From Bryum argenteum (Eukaryota; Streptophyta; Bryopsida; Bryales; Bryaceae): a stretch of DNA of 64,000 nt. The position numbers and the translations under genes were made by a program. Each line of letters begins with the position of its first letter. Within the stretch, counting starts at the first letter, position 1. The stretch lies in the NCBI GenBank assembly GCA_037043015.1, contig CM073321.1, positions 3,291,001 to 3,355,000 on the forward strand, written 5' to 3'. The notes under the pieces were generated by a model, which did no database searches, was not told the DNA's origin, and was given only the letters and a program-made list of their open reading frames with translations. Below are positions 33,448-45,045 of this stretch, one piece after another.

Positions 33448-36400
33448 ATGCCGAGAACGAGAACCACTGCCAAAATTGTTCAGACGGCTGCGAATGCACC
33501 TGCCGAGCCTAAAGTTGAAGTCGATATGGAAGCGGAGGAGCCAGAGTCTGTTCCTCACGTAAAACTCCACCTCATATTCATATGCCCATCTGGTGTGTCC
33601 ATTTAAATCGAGTTGAGTTAATTTGCCCTCTGTACATTTGTTATCCATAGGTCACTTACAACATGCAAGCACTGGAGGGATACCTTGAACCAGTCGTTCA
33701 CGAATCAGCAGACAATTCGCCTGCAACCATTGCTGAGGACGTGCAATGGGGGAGGTTGTGGACCCCCAAGAGAAATTCCATCGTCTCTTGGTCTATTCGT
33801 TCGATGAACAAGACCCATTTCTTCTTCTACCAACAGTCGGGGTCTCATGGGGCATTTCTACCTCTGTGTCTTGATGCTTTCATCGGTCTTGTTACTTATG
33901 AAGACGCATACCTCCTGATCAAGTTCGAAGCGTTGGAGGTCGAAGGTTTCCTCTTCACTATTGTATTTCCGCCCAATGAAGTCCGATTCTCCCACGACTT
34001 CATCCGCAATTATACGGTCGGGAAGGTCAATCCCACTCAACTTCATCATCTTGACATGAGATTGGTGCCCAATGTTTCTTCGCCAAAAGCCTTCGTGAGA
34101 TTGTACATTCCTTACACGGTGCAGATTCGGAAGGCTCTGTCTGATTTCAAGACTGCGAAGAAGAAAGGGAAGGCTCCGATGAAACGGACCGGGAATCTAC
34201 TGTTGCAGGCTCCATCCGAAAATGCTCCGTCGGGTCTAGGCACTTCAGAGGGAAGTCTAGGCGGGCAGGGAACGAAGCGGACAATCCCAATCTCATCCAG
34301 CTCTGGCTCCAAAAGGAGCAAATCCTTCGGCAGCGCACTTACGTTCATGAACCCCACAATGAACGTGGTTGTCTCGGAAAAGGAGATCAAGTATCAGGAA
34401 GCAACGAAGGCTCTCAAGGACTATTGGAGCAACTGCGCAGACTGTTATGTCTTTGGTCGTGACGATCCGCTCGACGTGTCGATTGACCTGCTCGACCCTG
34501 CAGAACCAGGATTTATCGTGAGATCTTTGGAACCGACCGGAATTGCCTATTACAAGAACATATTGATGAATTCCCTTCAATGTTAGTTCCAGGCAAATGA
34601 TCATCATTATGCCAAATATTAAAGATGAGTCTGAGATTTGGGATTGGGAAGTGCTGGTCCAAACTTGTCGGTTCCGGATTATCGATGGGCAGCACCACGT
34701 TGAGGTTGCGAAACAGTTGATTCGTGACAAGAAGGTTGACGACGCGAAGATCCTTGCCCTGCAGACATGGAAAGCCCATGTTGTGTGGCATTCAGACATT
34801 AGCAAGATTATGGATGTGTCGGCCATGGCGAACAAGACGAACAATGCTGGCACCTTCATTCCTTCATGGGCAATGAACATCAAGGTCGCAAGAAAGGTTT
34901 GGGAAGATTACGGTCGCCCAGTAAAATTGAAGAAGCCACACCAACGTGAAACAGCGGTTGAAGAAGATAACCGTAAACGATATGAGGTATGAGATTACTT
35001 ATTCTTTTCTGTTTCTGTTTGGCTTAATTCGCATCGTATGTCGACGTTTTTCGGTGACATCGTTTTAGCTCGACTCGAGCTAAAACAACATATCTTGTTC
35101 CTTATTCGTTTGGCTTTGGTCCAGGCATTCGCGGCTACTATGGTGAAGAGGTTCATAAGCATCAACACAAACGCGAGGGACAAGATTGTCAGTCCGTCCG
35201 ACCTTCGCAACGAGCTCCTCATCATCACATCTCCGGACGACGTCTACGAGTTGTGGTCGAGGTTCATCACCGACTACGGACGTGGAGAGCTGATCGACCC
35301 CGACACCGAGCTACCATTTAATCAGGCGAAAGATTGGGAAACCGCCGCAAAGAAGTTCACCTTGAACAGGGAGTTCCTCAAGGGAATGGGGCAGCTAGAT
35401 GCAGAGGACCTCGAGGTGTTGGCGCTGCATTTGTTGAATGAGACTCCGGATCGGACATTGCCTTACCCGAAGGTGTCCGTGAAGGAGTTCGTGAAAAAGT
35501 ACTTCAAATGCTTGAGTCCAAAGCAGTGGGTCAAAAACCGGAAGAGGAAGAACAGTGTCGCAAGGGAATTGCACAACCTCAAGCCCTCGCTCGGTTTGTT
35601 CAACTCGGAGTGGCAATTCGACGCCGACAACTGGAAGAAGTTTAAGAGGACTACAATCTGAATCGTCACACTATGTCCATGCTTCTCTTGGTCCTGGGCC
35701 ACTCGTTCTTCACACTGTACCGCCAAAAGCAGACCAAGAATAAGAGTGTAGAAGAAATTTTTGAACATGCAGCGGAGTTCTTCAAGAAGTTCATGTATGT
35801 CAAAGGGACATTTGAACCTCCTGCACCAGTTGTTTACACGCGGCAATTCTACTCATCAACATTCAGATTCGGGATTTGGGACAAGGACTACGCTTGGAGC
35901 CAATCTAGCAAGTGTGATATCGGCTTGATCGATTTGCGATCTGTCCGTGGGAGTGGAAGTAGAGTGGACGACACGGAGAGTCCATACTTTCAAGAAGTCC
36001 TTGATACTTGGGCAGACACCGTGACCAATCCTCACATCAAGAATCCCGAGGTCTGGATATTCATCACATCGAACGTCAACCGACAGTTCCTGGCAGTGGT
36101 TTACGTTGACAAGAAGTTGAAGGATGAGTACGCTTGCAAGGCAGCCAACTACATGCCTTCTAGCAACGAGCGTTTCAATGGGAGAGGAGAGGGAAATGCT
36201 TCGGAGAAGCACCTGCTCCCCTTGCTCTTCCTTGTCAAGAAGAGCAGCCACGCGCAGAATATCCTGAATACGATTCCACCTATATTCTATGCGCCAGACT
36301 TGCCCCTCTACTCGAAGTCCGGGGCGTACAAAGAACACGACTTAGGTCTTAGTCACTCTGAGCTGCGATTGGAGTTCTATTATCGTGTGTTGAAGATGTT

Positions 36401-37261
36401 TTCATCTCCGGGGGGGGAGTTCTTATTAATAATGGCTGGCACAAAGCCAATGTTGGCTAGAATTGTGAGTACCTCACACCATTCCTTTAATTGTAAGTAC
36501 ATACGCTAGTTTAGCTCGAGTCGAGCTAAACGGTCTCATGCTCGTTTAACTCAAGTCGAGCTAAACAGACTCATGCTCGTTTAGCTCGATTCGAGCTAAA
36601 CGGTCTCATGCTTAAAACTTTTCATTCTTTGTATTTTGTCCATGGCCTTTTACCTCGAGTCGAGCTATTTCCTCTTAGTCTTCTTATAAGTTTTTGTCTC
36701 CTTCTAAAACAAATGTGCCAGACTGAGACATATGTTGTTATTAGCAAGAACAAGGCGGAGGCTTATACAAATGCTGCAGCGGACTATCAACATTTGGACT
36801 ACAACGATATCAACGTTGCAGCATACGTAAATCCGGAAGCTAATGTCGGTCCGAAGGGTCGTGTTGAAGGGTCGGGGAAGGGAAAGAAGAGGAAGTCGAA
36901 AAAGAAGTCCACGCAGCCTCTTAGTGACGACTCTTCAGCTTCGGAGCACAAATGTGAAGATGAAGGTGGTCCTTCTTCTCCGGCCGGGATGAATGCCTCC
37001 ATGGATTAAACCGTTGCTCTTGTGTCTCCTCCCGCAATTGACTGGGCAGCGTTGGCAATTCCGACCAGTGCTGCTCGTGCTCCCCCTTGTGGTCGTGGTT
37101 CGAGCGCTTCTCAGGGTCGTGGAAACGGTCGGGCTCGGTCTTCAGCGTCTCGTGGCTGCGGTACAGCACGCGCCCCCTGCGCGAATCCGCTAAGTGTTCT
37201 TCTTCTGAGGCGCGAGCTCGCGACGCTTCTCGGTCGAGAAGCCATACAGTGCCTCAATTAG
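33448..37261 (+). pseudogene. Divergent ParB/DGQHR-like and methyltransferase-like gene D
   Basis: Exons 33448-33558, 33651-34986, 35125-36464 and 36722 onward, all joining in phase at GT/AG sites. The start is ATG 33448 (MPRTRTTAKIV), two bases after an acceptor. The N-terminal half is an unrecognised domain with an alternating hydrophobic pattern (VGKVNPTQLHHLDMRLVP), then a Ser/Lys linker. A DGQHR/ParB-like loop (RIIDGQHHVEVAKQL) lies at 34672-34716. The third exon ends like a methyltransferase, VLKMFSSPGGEFLLIMAGTK, continuing across the intron as RITETYVVISKNKAEAY. This parallels the final glycine loop and the following strand of amino-methyltransferases, but the D-P-P-Y slot (LIDLRS) is not conserved. 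Single-base frameshifts occur near 34586 and 35648, and TAA at 37007 interrupts a Ser/Arg-rich tail that stays open to 37261. Three introns each carry the dispersed palindrome. Confidence 0.5.
36510..36668. repeat. Intronic palindrome array, 35-bp spacing
   Basis: Palindrome copies at 36510-36530, 36545-36565 and 36580-36600, spaced exactly 35 bp, and a degenerate one at 36648-36668, all in the third intron of gene D. Each unit reads palindrome plus cggtctcatgctcg. Single copies lie in the other introns at about 33600-33621 and at 35064-35084. Confidence 0.9.
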
Positions 37262-37329
37262 AGAGGGCGCTCGAATCCAACTATGGCGCTTGCGATCTCG
37301 TCGGGGACATAGAGAGCCCCCCCTTCTAG

Positions 37330-38665
37330 CTCCTGCGTTGTGTTAGTCCATCTGGTGAGGATTTAGCTCGAGTCGAGCTAAACGAGCAGTCTCCTGGGGT
37401 CGATCTTGGGGCCGCTGGGACTTGGATTGGAGAGACGGTTCCACTCTTGCGTTTTCGAAGGGATATTCGTTCAATGAACTCGAATGATGGAGTCTACCGG
37501 GTAATCTTTGGCAAAGATAATGTAGTGCCTGGCCAAGAGCGACTGCCACAGGATGCGCCAACTTTGGACAGCTCTAACTCGTCGGACGATGACGGCAACG
37601 ACGATGACGGCGCTGATGATGCTGACCCCGTGGCCATGACCTTAGGTGATGAGGTGGCTCTCGATCCATCCCACAACAAGTCCTCTTTGGCGGCTGCTCC
37701 CCAATGCCCGCTGATCGCACCCTGGAGGCAGATTGAGAAGGGGAAGTACGACAAATGGTTCGTGAAAGGAGTGTGGAAGCCCGAGGACGAGCCGGACGAT
37801 AACATAGAAATCCGGTATTACGACTTCTTGGAGGAGCCTAGTTCTCCAAAGCCAAAGAGCACTAAGGATGATCCTCTTCTCCCTGTCGTGCCTCTGCTCA
37901 AAGAAGAAGGAGAGCCTTCACAACCACCAGTGAAGCTGGAATTTGTCGCCCCTCTGCTCACTAAGGATCAGAAGCGGGCACAGAAGCGGCAAGAGAAGGA
38001 GGCGCGGAAGGCCCTCAAGGCAGAGGAAGAAATAGAGAGAGAGAAGCAAAGGTTAGCAAACATCGCATCCTAGAATGTACAAGTTGACAGATTGGAGTCC
38101 ACATTCCTGAGCTCTCAGTCTGAAACTCGCATGGCACTGGGCAAGGTGGAGCAGATGTTTCTCTCATTCAGGAATATCTTATCCCAATTGCCTATTCCTC
38201 TTTTCATTGCCTCCATCATACCTGATCAACCTCGCCTCAACATCTATGACGCGAGTCCACCAGCCATCGTCGCGCCTCAACAACCTCCTCATGTTGTTGA
38301 ACTGGAGACGCACCCCGCCCTATACTCCTCAAGATTTTGGATAGGCCCGCACAAGGGCATGATGTCCCGACTGAGGTTACGGCAACGCCGACCCATCACA
38401 CCCCTGCAGTAGCATTGGGTGTGAGGGAGAATGCAGAGGTTGTCGCTTCCCCTGACCCTCCCGTGGCTGCTATCGAGACGGCTAAGTCTTCACCGGTAAA
38501 TCCAAAGGTTAGTTACTATCCTTTTCTTGTGTTTGTCTTTGTGATCGTTGTTGGTGATGGCAGTTGCTCTGCTATTCCCTCATGTTTTGAAGTTTTCGCA
38601 TTTAGTAATCTTAAAGCCGACGCTCCTTGTTTGACAGGAGTCCGGCACCAATGGCGGCGAGTAGG
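37330..38665 (+). pseudogene. Acidic, coiled-coil ORF with stops
   Basis: One frame open before and after TAG at 37327 and TAG at 38071. It encodes an Asp-rich segment (about 37580-37630), a Pro/Glu-rich middle and a strong coiled coil at about 37960-38170 (QKRAQKRQEKEARKALKAEE, then a heptad-like LESTFLSSQSETRMALGKVE). A frame change near 38340 leads to a short Pro-rich end, an intron near 38512-38637 and ESGTNGGE-stop near 38665. The palindrome at 37362-37382 is read in frame here as LARVELN. It may be the tail of gene D or a separate gene. Not recognised. Confidence 0.35.
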
Positions 38666-38803
38666 TCAATGAGTAGTCTCCGAATTATTGGATGTTGTTT
38701 CGCTTTTTGTACATAGTACACTTATAAACGTTGTACTTATTGAAACATCATTCAATAAAATTGAGACTCTTTTTTTGTACATCACTTTTTGTCTTCACTG
38801 AGT

Positions 38804-39871
38804 ATGCGTCCTTCTCATCACAAGGCCCTAAACATCGTCCTTTTCTACGAGGCCCCCCTTCTGAATACCTTGTTCCGTCCGATTGCTTCAAAATCCCCCA
38901 CCAACCACCTCATGTTACCTCTGGGTGTCGCGATTCAATACGAAATGACTGCTGGCAGTTCTTTGCATACTTCAGCATTTTGCAAGGTACAAACCCTCTT
39001 GTTTTTATACCATTTGCCATTGTTATGTGTTCCCTCGCTGCAGGCCGGACCGTCAAAACAGCCACAACAACGTATCTTGCCCGAGCTACCCATTACGCAT
39101 ATCTCGCGCAGTCTTTTACGATCCAAGCCCAAGTGGTTGAATGTGGTGTTGGAGTTGGATGGGGTTCTATGTTCGATGGCCTCTGTCTCTTCCTTATCGC
39201 CTGCAAAGTGCCTGTCTTTTCCGGATCCCAATAATCCTCCGGTGTTTTCCTCTACCGTCCCAACTTTAGTTGCCGGCAGGGTCGTCTACTGTCGTCCCAG
39301 GTTGACCGGGTTCTTTCGCTTATTAGATTTGTTTTGCCCCATCTACGTCTGGAGTACCCTAGATCCTAAGGTTGTCCATGGACTCTGCTCCTTTTTGTTC
39401 TCGAAGTCAGACACTGCCCCTGGACTTGTCTTGGCTTCCAACCAATGCAATAATCTGTTGTTGAAGAATTACGCATTCGCCAAATACCCCGGCACGACAA
39501 ATTCCATCCTCTTAAAATATCCTAGGCGGCGGTTGTATCCTAGGAAGGGTGCCAATTTCAATGACGATAACTTGCTCATTGTCGATTCCAAGCCTGAGAC
39601 TTGCATTGCGGTTCCCACAAAGAACACACTTTTCACTGTTCCGTGGAACCATTCCTGTCTGGAGGAGCCAAAGTCCGACTTATTAAAGAGGATAGGCGAG
39701 ATATGTCTTTCCGTGCATTTGAACGGTCCTGAGAATTTTGCCGAGACTATGCGCCATCGTAGACCCACGCATAATGAACTGTCAAAGGACTCAGAGTTGT
39801 ATATGCTCCTGAGCCGTAATCTCCCATATTTGTGGAATCAGGACGGAATCACTAGGAAGAATTTGCCTTGA
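38804..39871 (+). CDS. FCP1/NLI-interacting-factor-like HAD phosphatase, probably inactive
   Basis: The frame from ATG 38804 to TGA 39869 likely contains one intron (about 38986 to 39042; AAG/GTACAA ... GCTGCAG/GCC, in phase). After a poorly conserved N-terminus the product has the FCP1-homology layout: WLNVVLELDGVLC at about 39132-39170, the slot of the D-x-D-G-T/V nucleophile motif, then RPRLTGFFRLLDLFCPIYVWST and a later acid motif around NDDNLLIVDSKPET. Enzymes of this family remove phosphate from the RNA polymerase II tail or related substrates. Here the first, catalytic Asp is Glu, so activity is doubtful. The neighbouring palindromes and MULE suggest a mobile or duplicated locus. The exact start is uncertain because another frame is also open across the first 200 bp. 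Confidence 0.5.
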   Translation: MRPSHHKALNIVLFYEAPLLNTLFRPIASKSPTNHLMLPLGVAIQYEMTAGSSLHTSAFCKVQTLLFLYHLPLLCVPSLQAGPSKQPQQRILPELPITHISRSLLRSKPKWLNVVLELDGVLCSMASVSSLSPAKCLSFPDPNNPPVFSSTVPTLVAGRVVYCRPRLTGFFRLLDLFCPIYVWSTLDPKVVHGLCSFLFSKSDTAPGLVLASNQCNNLLLKNYAFAKYPGTTNSILLKYPRRRLYPRKGANFNDDNLLIVDSKPETCIAVPTKNTLFTVPWNHSCLEEPKSDLLKRIGEICLSVHLNGPENFAETMRHRRPTHNELSKDSELYMLLSRNLPYLWNQDGITRKNLP

Positions 39872-40110
39872 ATACTTTCATCATTGGTATTATTCTGATA
39901 TTTACCCTAGAAACCTTATGTTTATCGGTTGCTTAGATGGAGATTTATTGTGGATCAATTGGTGAATCCTCCCTGGACATACATGATTAAATGCGTTGTT
40001 ATATTGTGTATCTTTTTCATTGCACTTAGTGTCATGGACTCACTTCCTAAAATGGGTGTGTTTATAAACCAGCTTGCTGCCGTTGGACGTCAGCTCTCTC
40101 CACTTCCATC

Positions 40111-40644
40111 ATGTGCTTTGCAAGCAAATCTTGTAATTGGTCCTTCAATGGTGTCAGATGCTTCCATTACAATGCTCCGGACGACGCGTCGGCTGTAGAT
40201 TACACGAAAGGAGACGTGGATAATGACAAGGACGGTGTAGTAAACAGTCCCCCTATTGAGACTCTTCCAAGTATTACAACCGGCCATGATCGAATCGGTG
40301 TGATGACCTCGGTTGCAGCGGCACCCCAAGGTGAAGCTGTGTTTCGCAACTCCGTCATAGATGGCCGTGCCTATTTAGCTCAATTTGATCTAAATAGTCC
40401 CTTGCCAAATATTGTGGCTCATTGCTCCTTGTCTCTTGTTGCAAACACTTGCGTTCATCCTGCACGATTTTCGTCAGAGACTCACCGTCTATTACGGAGA
40501 CATGCATTGAAGCGTCGTAGAAGTGGTGCGCTTATGGAGATGGACGAGCCTGCATTCTCTAAATACACACGTAGTGAGGAACCTGTATTCACTAAGAAAC
40601 ATTCTAGTGGTGATACCTCCTCTCCGCCACGTCGTGATTGGTAG
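40111..40644 (+). CDS. Possible 3' exon, Ser/Arg-rich, unrecognised
   Basis: An open frame after a possible acceptor (tgctttgcaag, about 40124) to TAG 40642. It contains acidic and Ser/Arg-rich parts (HRLLRRHALKRRRSG) but no known motif. A degenerate palindrome at 40374-40394 is translated in frame as YLAQFDLN, recalling LARVELN at 37362. It may be the C-terminal exon of the HAD-like gene upstream. AT-rich non-coding DNA follows to 41141. Confidence 0.3.
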   Translation: MCFASKSCNWSFNGVRCFHYNAPDDASAVDYTKGDVDNDKDGVVNSPPIETLPSITTGHDRIGVMTSVAAAPQGEAVFRNSVIDGRAYLAQFDLNSPLPNIVAHCSLSLVANTCVHPARFSSETHRLLRRHALKRRRSGALMEMDEPAFSKYTRSEEPVFTKKHSSGDTSSPPRRDW

Positions 40645-41141
40645 ATAATATAATGCCTTCCTGTTGGAGGTCTACAATTACACCAATAAATTGTATTTGT
40701 GCTTTCATATCAATAAAATTTTCTCTTGGGGGAACATATTTCTTAGCTTGCATTATGATTTCCTTTCTGTTATTGTCTTTTATATTAAGAAAATTCATCA
40801 TTATCAGTAATAACCTGGTGAATTGGTAAATAATCAGGTCAGAATCGATTTAAATGGAAGTCTCCCAATTACCAAAATCAGTATATATTCCCATTATAAC
40901 GAATTACGTGTTAAATGCATGTATCAACATTCAAATGTGTTGTCACCTCTGTTACAGTTGAGAAATAGAACAGTAGATGAAGGTAAGCATTGAAGCTGAC
41001 CAGATCATAGATCTAAGACTACATATTACTTCTCATGTAGAAATTGCTCGTACTTAAATGTCTAAGAGCCTAAAGCAAACTACTCAAAGCAGACTACAGA
41101 CGTAGTAATTCCTAGAAAATAGTCTAGGCACTTGGAATGCA

Positions 41142-44100
41142 CTAGACAATTCCATTGAGAAGAAGTCGCTTGATCTCCTTAGAGCTCAATGTCGGGGCGT
41201 ATACGAACTGGTCTCTCTCTCGGTCGAGACCACAAACCACACGATAGATGTAGTAAATGTGCTTGCAGTTTCCGTAGGATCTACGCGATTTGAATTGAAT
41301 GTACATGCTTTTGAAGCTAGGACACGTGCACTTTGGAAATGTACCAATGCTCACCTTGTACTTTTGAGCATCTTTCTCAAGACCATTCTTGGATATTATA
41401 TCAATCACTGCCCCGAGTCCGGGGCTTGGCACCAACATAATGCGAATTAGGATGACGTCGAGTAACATTGCTGATTCCCACTTGTTCAACTGCTCAACCG
41501 CCATCTTCTTTGTAACATTGCAACGACAAGGGTGAGAGCTTCTTATATTGAGGAACTTGTCGGGTTTTTCTGGTGCCGGAATGCTCGCAATACTGGCTGC
41601 AATTGCCAAGTCATTTCCAAATTGCTTCTCGGGCGGCATAGGTGGTTTTTGTTGCAACTGAAATCTTGCCTCTTCTAAAGTCAGAATCTCCCGCGTCGTG
41701 AGGTTAGTTCCCTTTTGCAGAGGCCAAATTTGTGGCACCTTTGGCGAATCAGGGAACCATCTACGTCTTTTTCCTGCTACGCACTTTGTAGCATTATCCG
41801 CACAAAAATAAAAGAACTGCGCATAATTCTTGTTCTTGGCGCAAACTTGCTTCTCGCCGTCGTAGGGTGGAGCAGGTTCACCATTTGGATGCCCGCGATT
41901 GCACTTCATGTTTGAGTCCGGGATCATGGCCGTATACATTCTTGTTCCCACCAAAGGCATTTGGCGAACGTGCGACATCTTCGGTGAGCATTCTAGCTCT
42001 AGAACCCTCGTGACGTGTTGCACACCCTTGCGAGCATGAACCGGGCTTGTCTCCATCACAACTTGCACATCGTCATTGTTGTCTTTGTCAGCCTGCAGAT
42101 GAATTGGTGTGGAGGGAGATCCTTGCTGTTGTGTCCTCATGGTCTTTGGCTGCGAAAAGTTCACCTTGTCAAACCTGTGAGAGTCGTTTACGCCACCTGG
42201 TTCGGAATCGAGCCTTCGTTTTGCGGATCCAAACACTTCTTCCCCTGCGTACAATGCTGCGCCAACGAGAAATTCATCCGCTCTAGGTACAAGATCCATT
42301 GCATGGTAAAGTGATTTTAAAGTTCTTAGAAGCAGAGCAGGTAGCAGCACGGAAGCGCCATTCTTCGAGAGTTGGACCAGTACCTGATCCACGACCTTTG
42401 TACCTGGTGCATTTAACGAATGCACGACAATAGTCCTCGATGGTAGCCTCGAACATATTATCCCACAGTTTACCGGAGTGCTTGCTCCATGATGCATGCA
42501 CAGTCTCAAACAAATTGCACATCGGCATCTCCGCTCTCTAGTCCTCCGTGAGTTCTTGAATATGAAGAACAACAGTTTCAGCAGAAGAACACAAACACGA
42601 AAGGCGTAGCGCATTGATTACAGAATAATTATAACAAGAATACGGACAAGCAAACGAAATGGGGACAAGTACCATGTCCATGTATCCGCCCCATTGCGAG
42701 TATCAAAAGTGCCACCACGCTAACCAGTTGTCAAGCGCGTGGATGTCCGAGTCGTTGGCTGCTCCGCTTGTGGACCACCATGATCAAATTGCTATGCATT
42801 GCGATTCCGCTTCATCAACTGTACGCTCATTCTTCCATTGAGTGCACATTTGCTTGTGCTCGTCCAGAAGTTCAGGCTTAATATAACAGTTTGTTGCTCT
42901 CTGCATTATGATGCCCGAAACTCAAGACGTGTCAAACGCACTGCTTATTGTGCTCGTCATTTCCTTGAGATACTTCGGCTCGTACACGTGGTAGACAAAA
43001 GTTGTGTAGCGTATAATGCGCTTGACGTGATCAAACATCACCCACGCATGTTGCAGCTTTCTTCCAGGTTTGTGCATTTGTCTGACGAGATCAATGCCCG
43101 ATCCAAGTCCAAGCTGCAACATTTTGAACACAAACACCTTGTCTGTTTTACTCCCTTGGCGAGGAAATCTGTTCTCCTGCATATAGGGCCACCTTGAAGT
43201 GCCCCTCAACTCGCAGACTCCGTAAATTATGCCCTTTCTTCCCATCCTCCTAAAATGCGACACGTTGTGTCGAATTGTAGGACTCGTGAAACTCTGAAAC
43301 TTGAACATAACATCCTGCAATTTTGTATCAGTTAAAACGGACTGAGACTCCCCATCCTTTTTTAAAAGGTAATCTCCAAGGACCTCAGATTTTGCAGACA
43401 ACACAATCGCAGATGAAGACGCCTTCGGTGTTCTCTCAAGTGCTACCTGTAATAAGTGATTGCAGAGATACAGAGACTCTGTACAGGTACCACGTTCTAC
43501 TGGGTGATTGTGGTGTACGATGCGAATACAAGCTCTGATTGTATTAGTATTTCCTGTGACGTAGTACATCAACGCTGAGCATGTTTGAATAGAAGTCCCT
43601 GGTTCCTTGCAAATTGCGCACATGAGGGTTGACTCAGACTAAGGGCATTTTCCAAGAAACGACTTCTTGACAAAGCCATCCCACAACTTCTCATTGACCT
43701 CATCCTCTCGACTATCTCTCTGAAGAAAACAGCACTCTGCATTCTCACAACATAAATGACGAGCACAATAAGCAGTGCGGAAGGTTAAACCATGGTCATT
43801 CTAAATGTTACAAGTGTGCAGATTGCACCATGTATGACCATCGTGATGTTTGCCCATGCCCGATAGTTTTTTGGCAGAACCCATCTTGGTACCCTGAGCA
43901 GGCAGTGGAAACTCAAAAATTTGGTTGCCATTATATTGGGCTAGCAAATATTGTACAAAAGAGTACTGAAAGGTATTCAAATCTATTTTGCTGAGTTCAC
44001 TCTTCGCACCTTTTATGTACTGCAGTTTGCGGATGCATGTGACAGCGCTAACGGGGTCACCGTTGAATGGTTGAAGCGGAGGCTTCTTATTAAAACTCTC

Positions 44101-44557
44101 GGACCTGGAGGGAGACGGAGCTATTGAGGTTGACTAAGGATTTGGAGGTAACTAAGTATCCTGGGAAGCAGGTGCGGTGGTCTTCCTACCGGACTATACA
44201 TCACTCTTATCGCATTTCATGAGTGGATTCAATTTTGCACTAGATGGAAGGATCTCGCACTCAGACGCTGAGGTTGCTCCTGCCGGTTGTGAAGGAATGA
44301 CAACGCCGTGAACACGGTACTGCAAAGATTGTAATATCCACACTACATCCTCACATACAAATGGCTCAATGTGCACAGTATATGAGAGACTCCTCTAGGA
44401 AGAGCGAATCAAAACCCAAATTAGACTTTGCAGACAACATTCTAGCACTCACGACGATTCCACCATCAGATTGAGGTAGCACACGCAAAGGGGCTCGCCC
44501 AGCATCCACTGGATAGTTGCCGTCAGAGAAAAAGATTTCAAAAGTTGATGAAGGCAC
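41142..44557 (-). pseudogene. MULE transposase with SWIM zinc finger, lacking its catalytic core (copy 2)
   Basis: Read leftwards: an N-terminal segment (44557-44366, PSSTFEIFFSDGNYP), a linker, then a Cys/His-rich DNA-binding region at about 43990-43450 (HHDGHTWCNLHTC, YCARHLCCENAECCFLQR, CAICK, HHNHPV) and the start of the transposase domain (LQHAWVMFDHVKRI) to 42922. The central part with the catalytic acids, present in copy 1 (VMTIAICDMQSE ... FMADSAQAN), is absent: sequence jumps to the Trp-rich region (DNWLAWWHF) at 42905-42660. The 3' part includes NLFETVHASWSKHSGKLWDN (42528) and the SWIM finger, Cys-Thr-Cys ... Asn-Cys-Lys-His near 41320-41240, ending RLLLNGIV at 41142. TAG stops and frame changes are scattered. 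Defective deletion derivative. Confidence 0.75.
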
Positions 44558-45045
44558 AAGTTAGTTGCAGTGGATGCAAAAAACTACGCCTAAAATTCTT
44601 AATTCATAATAACCGTCAGATTTAAATTACGTACGTAGTTGAAATAAAAATACAAACTAAATCAGGTAATCTGACACACGGGAGTGTACAAAAGAGGCCG
44701 CCACAAATAATGAGAGCGCTAACAAGAAATAAAGGATGTTAACAGTTCAAATTGAAAGTATTAAAATAGGGTATGACGATACTCTAAAAATGAGAACAAT
44801 TAGGAAGAGGCGGCCACTTGGAAGATGTTATTAGTGAAGGTTAGTGGACAGTGTCAGAGCCAACGGAATTTGCGAAGGATAGAGTCGTCAGTAGTGGATG
44901 TTAATGCGCCGTTATCTATTAAAAACGTGCATGGTACTATGGCTTCTGTTTACGCATTGTCAGCGTACTCATTGTAAGCAGTTGGTAATCTAAAAATAGC
45001 TCGCATTTTTTGTGGCATTTCAGAACTACGAGGTATGTCTTAGTG
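44558..45045. other. Spacer between divergent MULE copy 2 and an N-terminal gene fragment
   Basis: About 490 bp, AT-rich, no gene. It would hold the promoters of both genes if they were ever active; no clear TATA or terminal inverted repeat could be picked out. Confidence 0.4.

Noticed and set aside
36510..36668. CRISPR-like array of evenly spaced palindromes
   Set aside because: Spacers are near-identical rather than unique, the copies lie in a eukaryotic intron, and no cas genes exist.
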